Shown one piece after another: positions 59,534 to 64,000 of a stretch of 64,000 nucleotides of DNA. The notes beneath the pieces were generated by a model. The model did no database searches. It worked only from the letters and a program-made list of their open reading frames with translations, and was not told where the DNA came from. Every line of letters starts with the position of its first letter. The first letter of the stretch is position 1. A program made the translations under genes and the position numbers. Location of the stretch: assembly GCA_965250245.1 (NCBI GenBank), contig OZ252296.1:620001-684000 (forward strand), written 5' to 3'. This DNA comes from JABDIP01 sp965250245. Lineage in GTDB: Bacteria; Pseudomonadota; Alphaproteobacteria; DSM-16000; Inquilinaceae.

Positions 59534-60097
59534 CTAGCGGTTGGCGCCGGGGATCCAGAGCACATCGTCGCGGCCCTTGTCGTTGAGCCAGCGGGACAGC
59601 ACGAAGAGATGGTCCGACAGGCGGTTGGCGTAGCGCAGCGCCGCCGGGTTGACCGCCTCCGCCGCCGCCAGCTCGACCATCAGCCGTTCCGCACGGCGGG
59701 TGATGGTGCGCGCCAGATGCAGATGCGCCGACGCGGTGGATCCCCCGGGCAGCACGAAGCTGGTCAGCTCCGCCAGCTCCGCGTTCATGGCGTCGATCTC
59801 GGCCTCCAGCCGGTCGACCTGGCTGTCGGCGACCCGCAGCGCCGACGGGCTCTCGTCGTCGCTTTCCGGCCGGCAGAGATCGGCGCCCAGATCGAACAGA
59901 TCGTTTTGGATCCGCGACAGCATGGCGTCCGCGTCGCCGGAGGTGTGCAGCCGGGCGATGCCGATCGCCGCATTGGCCTCGTCGACGGTGCCGTAGGCGG
60001 CGACCCGCAGATCGTGCTTGGGCACGCGGGCGCCGCCGCCCAGCGAGGTCTGCCCCTCGTCGCCGCCACGGGTATAGATGCGGGTCAGCCGTACCAT
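59534..60097 (-). CDS. pduO: Cob(I)alamin adenosyltransferase, PduO type
   Basis: A 187-residue adenosyltransferase that makes adenosylcobalamin from ATP and cob(I)alamin. Motifs: RIYTRGGDEGQTSLGGGARV and YGTVDEANAAIGIARLH (ATP site), DLGADLCRP, SFVLPGGSTASAHLHLARTI and RRAERLMVEL, with NRLSDHLFVLSRWLN at the end. The enzyme would feed the class II ribonucleotide reductase at 44-46 kb. The start ATG 60097 is 20 bases after the stop of the HIG1-like gene. A longer frame upstream is a read-through of that gene. Confidence 0.95.
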   Translation of the reverse strand: MVRLTRIYTRGGDEGQTSLGGGARVPKHDLRVAAYGTVDEANAAIGIARLHTSGDADAMLSRIQNDLFDLGADLCRPESDDESPSALRVADSQVDRLEAEIDAMNAELAELTSFVLPGGSTASAHLHLARTITRRAERLMVELAAAEAVNPAALRYANRLSDHLFVLSRWLNDKGRDDVLWIPGANR

Positions 60098-60117
60098 CTG
60101 CGTCTCCGGGCGTCGGA

Positions 60118-60315
60118 CTAGCTGCTGGCCGCGATCAGCGCGATGACCAGCACCAGCACCGCCACGCCCTGCAGGATCACCCGCCAGCGCATCAGCGTGT
60201 TGCCATAGCGGGCGTTGAAGTCGCCGCCGCGGGCCATGCCGATCAATCCGGTGAAGAGCGTCGCCACCACCGCCGCCATGGCGACGAGCAGTACGATGAT
60301 CAGGGTGAGTGTCAT
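60118..60315 (-). CDS. Twin-transmembrane protein, HIG1-like
   Basis: A 65-residue membrane protein: helix one LTLIIVLLVAMAAVVATLFT, a loop with the HIG1-type motif FNARYGNTLMRWRVILQG, and helix two VAVLVLVIALIAA. In mitochondria HIG1 proteins tune respiratory supercomplexes and cytochrome oxidase. In alphaproteobacteria a small relative is commonly encoded beside the cobalamin adenosyltransferase. It is the first gene of a minus-strand set with PduO and Hbd. The role here is inferred from family. Confidence 0.85.
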   Translation of the reverse strand: MTLTLIIVLLVAMAAVVATLFTGLIGMARGGDFNARYGNTLMRWRVILQGVAVLVLVIALIAASS

Positions 60316-60372
60316 GGGAAGAGTATAGGTCGGCAAACCCGGCAAGCACAGGCCGGCGCGGTCATTGATCTG

Positions 60373-61278
60373 TCAGGACGTCCCCATCAACGCCGCCTTG
60401 TTGTCCAGCAGGACCTCGGTGGCGAAATCCAGGAAGGCGCGGATGCGCGCGGTGCGCCGAAGATCGGCATGGGTCAGCAGCCAGATGTCGCGGGACGGGA
60501 TCGTCGGACGGTCGGAAATCCGGACCAGGTCGGGGTCGCGGTCGGCGACGAAGCAGGGCAGCATGGCGATGCCCAACCCGGCCCGCGTCGCCGCCATGTG
60601 CAGCCCGACCTCCCGGAAGCTGCCCCAGACCGGCGCCTTGGCGAACTCGGTGCTCCGGGTCCAATCGGGGAACGGGTCGTCCTCGGGCAGCCAGCCGATC
60701 CAGCGCGCCCGCTCCGGGTGGTTCACCGGATCGACGCTGCGCACATAGTCGCGGCTCGCGTAGATGGCGTCGTGGTAGGGGAAGAACCGGCGACCGACCA
60801 GGGTCTGCGGCGGATTGTTGTCCATGCGGATCGCCACATCGGCCTCGCGCCGGGCCACGTCGAGGAGAGCCGCCGAGGCGACGATCGCCAGTTCGAGTCC
60901 CGGATAACGCCGGCTGAACTCCGGCAGCCGCGGCGCGAAGCCGAGCTCGGCCAGCGGCGCGGCCATGGTGACCGTGATGCGGCCGGACAGCGTGGCGTCG
61001 CGCCCGGCGATGTGGCGCTCCACATCCGACAGGCGGCCGGCAAAGGACTGGCTGACCTGGAGCAGCTCCTCGCCGGCATCGGTGAGGGCGAGGCCTTGGG
61101 GCTGCCGGTCGAACAGCCGCACGCCGAGCGCGCTCTCCAGGCTGTCGAGCCGGCGGCTGACCGTGGAGTGATGCACGCCCAGCACCTCCGACGCCCGCCG
61201 AACCGTGCCGAGACGGGCGATCTCGGTGAAGGTCTTCACATCCTCCCAGTCGGTGTCGCGAATGCCCGCCTGCGCCAT
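60373..61278 (-). CDS. LysR family transcriptional regulator
   Basis: A 301-residue LysR regulator. The N-terminal HTH is DVKTFTEIARLGTVRRASEV, then LGVHHSTVSRRLDSLESALG. The effector domain starts LSGRITVTMAAPLAELGFAP and shows GLELAIVASAALLDVARREA, DVAIRMDNNPPQTLVGRRFF and AGLGIAMLPCFVADRDP. ATG 61299 is an alternative start. It diverges from the DUF1330 gene, with a 12-bp perfect palindrome in between. Typical members activate the divergent gene on binding a ligand. Confidence 0.9.
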   Translation of the reverse strand: MAQAGIRDTDWEDVKTFTEIARLGTVRRASEVLGVHHSTVSRRLDSLESALGVRLFDRQPQGLALTDAGEELLQVSQSFAGRLSDVERHIAGRDATLSGRITVTMAAPLAELGFAPRLPEFSRRYPGLELAIVASAALLDVARREADVAIRMDNNPPQTLVGRRFFPYHDAIYASRDYVRSVDPVNHPERARWIGWLPEDDPFPDWTRSTEFAKAPVWGSFREVGLHMAATRAGLGIAMLPCFVADRDPDLVRISDRPTIPSRDIWLLTHADLRRTARIRAFLDFATEVLLDNKAALMGTS

Positions 61279-61341
61279 GGCGGCACTCTGGGCGCCCATG
61301 CGCAAGAACGCAACACAACTGTGCGGAATTGCCGGTTTTCT

Positions 61342-61353
61342 GCGCAAATTTGC
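61342..61353. promoter_or_regulatory. 12-bp perfect palindrome CGCAAATTTGCG, candidate LysR operator
   Basis: The palindrome is in the 122-base gap between the LysR gene and the divergent DUF1330 gene. It is AT-centred and self-complementary, as is common for LysR half-site pairs. A regulatory role is inference. Confidence 0.45.
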
Positions 61354-61400
61354 GGCGCTACATCTGGGGGACAAGCAGTCCCATGCGAGGAGCGTCGACG

Positions 61401-61727
61401 ATGTCTGATCAATCCCCGGTCTACGGGATCGTGCAGCTGGACGTCACGGATATGGAGCGGTTCTTCGGCGAATACGCCGCAAACATGCAACCGATCAACC
61501 AGGCCCATGGCGTGGAGGTGCTGGTCGGCTCCCCGGAGGTCGAGACCCTGGAGGGGGCCTATGACCGGAACCTCACGGTGGTGCTGAGGTTTCCTTCGTC
61601 GGACGCGGCCCGGGCCTGGTACGCCGATCCGGCCTATCAGCCCCTCAAGGCCAAGCGGCGGGAACTGACCAATGCCGGCACATCCTCGATGATCCTGGCT
61701 CCGGCGTTCCAGCCGCCGGCCGGCTGA
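61401..61727 (+). CDS. DUF1330 family protein
   Basis: A 108-residue dimeric ferredoxin-like-fold protein of the DUF1330 family. The pattern is QLDVTDMERFFGEYAANMQP, RNLTVVLRFPSSDAARAWYA, then DPAYQPLKAKRRELTNAGTS. The family's enzymatic role is not known. GAGGAG lies ten bases upstream of the start. It is divergent from the LysR gene and likely its target. The MAPEG-family gene follows closely. Confidence 0.9.
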   Translation: MSDQSPVYGIVQLDVTDMERFFGEYAANMQPINQAHGVEVLVGSPEVETLEGAYDRNLTVVLRFPSSDAARAWYADPAYQPLKAKRRELTNAGTSSMILAPAFQPPAG

Positions 61728-61753
61728 CCCGCCGCATTGGGAGGGTGGACGAG

Positions 61754-62182
61754 ATGACGGTCCCGACGACGACCGCGATGCTGGCCGCGGCCCTGATCAT
61801 CATCATGATGATCCTCAAGCTCAGCGTTGGTCTGTACCGCGGCAAGGTGCGGGTCGGCGTCGGAACCGGCGACGACCTGGAGCTGGAACGCAAGATGCGG
61901 CGCCACGGCAATCTGAGCGAGAACGCCGCGCTGTTCGTGGCGACCCTGGCGCTGGCGGAGATCATCGGCGGCTCGCCGTTCGTCGTCACCGCCTTGGCCC
62001 TGGCATTCTTCGCGGCGCGGATCTTTCACATCGCCGGATTCTCGTCCCAGTCCGGCTCGCACAGCGCCGACGGGTTCAACCCGTTCCTGGCCATGCGCTT
62101 TGCCGGCGCCACCCTGACGGCCCTGTCCGGCATCGCGCTGGGCGGCTACCTGATCTTCCTTATCCAATCGACCATGATGTAA
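61754..62182 (+). CDS. MAPEG family membrane protein
   Basis: A 142-residue four-helix membrane protein of the MAPEG family (membrane-associated proteins in eicosanoid and glutathione metabolism). Helices: TTTAMLAAALIIIMMILKLS; a loop with LELERKMRRHGNLSENAALF (the family's ERxxRxHxNxxE motif, here ERKMRRHGNLSEN); ATLALAEIIGGSPFVVTALA; and ALSGIALGGYLIFLI. Bacterial members may have glutathione transferase activity. ATG 61754 is preferred over GTG 61745, because GGAGGG sits at the right distance. It is 26 bases after DUF1330 on the same strand. Confidence 0.9.
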   Translation: MTVPTTTAMLAAALIIIMMILKLSVGLYRGKVRVGVGTGDDLELERKMRRHGNLSENAALFVATLALAEIIGGSPFVVTALALAFFAARIFHIAGFSSQSGSHSADGFNPFLAMRFAGATLTALSGIALGGYLIFLIQSTMM

Positions 62183-62207
62183 CCGGCGCGTCGGGTGTTT
62201 GCCGGCC

Positions 62208-62825
62208 TCAACCGGCCTCCTGGCGCATGGCCTGGCCGATGCGCATCAGGCTGTGCGCCGGAGCCCGGTCGGCGACGTCGTCGGGCAGGGCCAGGGTCTG
62301 CAGGGCGCGGGACTGCAGGATGCGGGCCAGGCCGTGAACCGACGACCAGACGAACAGGGCGTCGAGGGCCGTGTCGGTTTCCGTGCCGGGATCGGCGGCC
62401 AGCGCGGCCACCCGCCGGACGCCGTCGCTCAGCAGGGCGAAGGCGTGCTTGGCCTGGCGCATCATGTCGGGGTGCTTCTTCAGGTCGGGCAGCAGGTCGC
62501 CGAACATCAGCCGGTATTGCAGCGGATGAGCCCGGGCATAGTCGAGATAGGCCCGACCCATGGCGGCCAGGTCCTCATGCGGGTCGTCGCGGCGCGGCCG
62601 TGCATCCAGGTGCCGCGCGAAGCCGTCGAAGGCGCGGGTGACGATCTCCGCCAGGATGTGGTCGCGGCTGGGGAAGTGCTTGTAGGGCGCCTGGTGCGAG
62701 ACGCCCAGCCGGCGCGCCACCTCCCGCAGGCTCAACTGCTCAACGCCCTCGGCGTCGATGATCGCCAGCGCCTCCGCGAGGCAGGCCTCGCGCAGGTTCG
62801 CCGGTCTGTCGGTCCGTGTCGCCAT
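62208..62825 (-). CDS. TetR family transcriptional regulator
   Basis: A 205-residue TetR regulator with a standard HTH (LAIIDAEGVEQLSLREVARR, LGVSHQAPYKHFPSRDHIL) and a WHG-type C-terminal domain (HPLQYRLMFGDLLPDLKKHP, DALFVWSSVHGLARILQS). ATG 62825 begins MATRTDRPANLREACLAEAL. A lipoprotein gene lies 50 bases upstream on the same strand, and the MAPEG gene is convergent. The ligand is unknown. Confidence 0.9.
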   Translation of the reverse strand: MATRTDRPANLREACLAEALAIIDAEGVEQLSLREVARRLGVSHQAPYKHFPSRDHILAEIVTRAFDGFARHLDARPRRDDPHEDLAAMGRAYLDYARAHPLQYRLMFGDLLPDLKKHPDMMRQAKHAFALLSDGVRRVAALAADPGTETDTALDALFVWSSVHGLARILQSRALQTLALPDDVADRAPAHSLMRIGQAMRQEAG

Positions 62826-62875
62826 GGGCGGCAGGGTAGAGCGCGGACCAGGGGCCGTCGAGACGGCACGGGTCG

Positions 62876-63358
62876 TCAGTCGCACCCGTCGCCGCCGGCC
62901 GCCAGCAGCGCCAGCGCCCGGTCCCAGGAGATCGGCACGTCGTCGCGGGCGATCTCGACGCGGGCGAAATCGGCGCAGGCCAGCGCGCCCATGGAGGATC
63001 GGATGGCCGCCTGGTGCACGTCGCTGTCCACGAACCCGTTCAGGCTGGCCGCGTCGGACCACACCGTCATGGTCCAGGCCCGCCGGCCGATGATCTCCCG
63101 ACGCAGGGAATAGCCGACGAAGCCGGGACGGGACGGCAGGGATGCCTCCACCTGTCCGACATAGTCCCAGAAGGTCGATCTCTGGGACCGGTTGCCATTC
63201 AGCACCGCCTCGGTGATCGCCACCACAACCCGCTCGTCGCCGGCGAGCGTCACCCCCTGCCGACGGTCGTAGCCAGGGCCCTGGAACGGGGTCGAGATGG
63301 CGCATCCAGCGAGCGCCGACAGGGACATGAGCATCACAAGGGTTCTCGCTGCACGCAT
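62876..63358 (-). CDS. Lipoprotein with antibiotic-biosynthesis-monooxygenase-like domain
   Basis: A 160-residue exported protein. Residues 1-19 are a lipoprotein signal (TLVMLMSLSALAGC, lipobox LAGC). The mature part, FWDYVGQVEASLPSRPGFVG and YSLRREIIGRRAWTMTVWSD, resembles the dimeric alpha/beta-barrel ABM/DUF3291-like fold, where a Trp/Ser pattern follows the fifth strand. The role is unknown. It lies between the TetR gene and the SDR gene on the minus strand, 17 bases after the SDR stop, and may belong to the same operon. Confidence 0.75.
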   Translation of the reverse strand: MRAARTLVMLMSLSALAGCAISTPFQGPGYDRRQGVTLAGDERVVVAITEAVLNGNRSQRSTFWDYVGQVEASLPSRPGFVGYSLRREIIGRRAWTMTVWSDAASLNGFVDSDVHQAAIRSSMGALACADFARVEIARDDVPISWDRALALLAAGGDGCD

Positions 63359-63375
63359 GGTCGCTTCTTCTACGG

Positions 63376-64000
63376 TCACTCGGCCGCTTGGGATTGGTGC
63401 CGGGTCATGCCGCCCATCACGCGGCCGAGAATGCGGGCGCGGGCCCAGCGGGGCAGGCCGGTGAACGAGCCCTCCAGCGCCTTCGACAGCCATCCCGGAC
63501 GCACGGTGAGCCGGCGGCCGAGCGCGTCCAAGGTCGCCTGCGCGACATCCTTCGGCTGCTGGCCCATGCCCATGCGCATGTTGGCGCGGGCGGCGAAGCC
63601 GCTGTGGATCGGGCCGGGCGCGCTGGCCACCACGTCGACGCCAAGCGGCGCCAACTCCAGATGCAGGCCTTCCGCCAGGGTCTGGACATAGGCCTTCGTC
63701 GCCGCGTAGTTGGCCGCCAGCGGCACGCCCTGGAAAGCCAGCAGCGAGCTCATCAGCACCAGCCCGCCCCGGCCCTGGTCGGCGAAGCGGCGGCCGAAAT
63801 GCCGGCTCAGCGCCAGCACGGACCGGCAATTCACGTCGACCATGTCCATCTCGGCCTCCAGGTCGGAGTCGATGAACCGGCCCGAAGTGCCGAACCCGGC
63901 ACAGGCGACCAGCAATCCTACCTGGATATCGGATGTGGCGTCGGCGACCGCCCGGACGGCGTCCGGCCTCCCCAGATCGGCATCCAGGATGCGGGTGTCG
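63376..64000 (-). CDS. SDR family oxidoreductase, 5' end beyond the window
   Basis: A short-chain dehydrogenase missing its N-terminal Rossmann motif, which lies past the right edge. The seen part includes VGLLVACAGFGTSGRF (NAG-like strand), DVNCRSVLALSRHFGRRFAD, LVLMSSLLAFQGVPLAANYA (catalytic Ser) and YAATKAYVQTLAEGL (Tyr/Lys). The C-terminus is WARARILGRVMGGMTRH. The frame runs open to base 64000. It would be a DltE/YohF-like oxidoreductase; the substrate is unknown. Confidence 0.85.
   Translation of the reverse strand, partial: DTRILDADLGRPDAVRAVADATSDIQVGLLVACAGFGTSGRFIDSDLEAEMDMVDVNCRSVLALSRHFGRRFADQGRGGLVLMSSLLAFQGVPLAANYAATKAYVQTLAEGLHLELAPLGVDVVASAPGPIHSGFAARANMRMGMGQQPKDVAQATLDALGRRLTVRPGWLSKALEGSFTGLPRWARARILGRVMGGMTRHQSQAAE

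Noticed and set aside
59534..60349. A single longer protein joining the HIG1-like gene region and the PduO enzyme
   Set aside because: The upstream part reads the HIG1-like gene in another frame. The true PduO start at 60097 begins with the family's usual MVRLTRIYTRGGD.
1..64000. tRNA, rRNA, transposase, integrase or prophage genes
   Set aside because: None could be recognised on either strand; the only mobile-like DNA is palindromic repeats.

Overview
The window is about 67% GC and densely packed. It looks like the chromosome of a free-living, probably marine or aquatic alphaproteobacterium of the Rhodospirillales type. The evidence is gene content and order: PhaR, a TIGR02302/DUF4175 protein beside lysA-lptM-argH with tlpA divergent, an ftsE-ftsX-ydcF-plsC block, a B12-dependent ribonucleotide reductase with a PduO-type adenosyltransferase, a HIG1-like twin-transmembrane protein, and metX-metW. 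No rRNA, tRNA, CRISPR array, transposase or prophage was seen. Species cannot be named from sequence reading alone.

Layout. 1-3.6 kb holds the end of a NifU-type protein, a zinc-finger protein, a PAS-GGDEF-EAL signalling protein and the PHA regulator phaR. 3.85-11.66 kb is a tightly coupled seven-gene accessory cluster: a LicC-like nucleotidyltransferase, two phosphotransferase-fold proteins with altered active sites, two CDP-glycerol glycerophosphotransferase-family enzymes, an MFS transporter and a histidine phosphatase. I read it as a candidate system that makes and attaches a CDP-activated alcohol phosphate to a surface polymer. 11.6-19.0 kb carries two divergent extracellular nucleases. 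One is a giant lamin-tail/RTX type I secretion substrate, the other a Sec-exported version with a poly-aspartate tail. 19.0-23.5 kb holds an overlapping PHA-synthase gene pair and a solute-binding protein paired with a BCCT transporter.

23.6-27.3 kb carries a GST, a CoA-binding protein, a ferredoxin and a selenium-binding/methanethiol oxidase family protein, divergent from an IclR regulator across a palindromic operator candidate. 27.6-35 kb includes a BPSL0067-family protein, phaA-phaB, a NUDIX-hydrolase fusion, a TetR regulator, a cupin, a GST and gloB. 36-43 kb is amino-acid metabolism (metX-metW; chorismate mutase-hisC-tyrA) with DUF2125 and ChaC-like neighbours. 43-57 kb holds an orphan gene, nrdJ, plsC-ydcF, ftsX-ftsE, a zinc-ribbon protein, TIGR02302, lysA-lptM-argH and two TlpA thioredoxins. 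57-64 kb holds DUF1203, a cupin, 3-hydroxybutyryl-CoA dehydrogenase, the PduO-type adenosyltransferase, a LysR regulator, DUF1330, MAPEG, TetR, a lipoprotein and a truncated SDR.

Three themes connect the genes. PHA metabolism recurs at three places: phaR, the phaE-like/phaC pair and phaAB, with an hbd homologue as a fourth C4-CoA enzyme. Cobalamin use is shared by nrdJ and the adenosyltransferase. Cell-surface or secreted functions cluster in the first third. Intergenic gaps carry at least four kinds of palindromic repeat, including a 275-bp element with 40-bp inverted ends that supplies the start codon of the ydcF-like gene.
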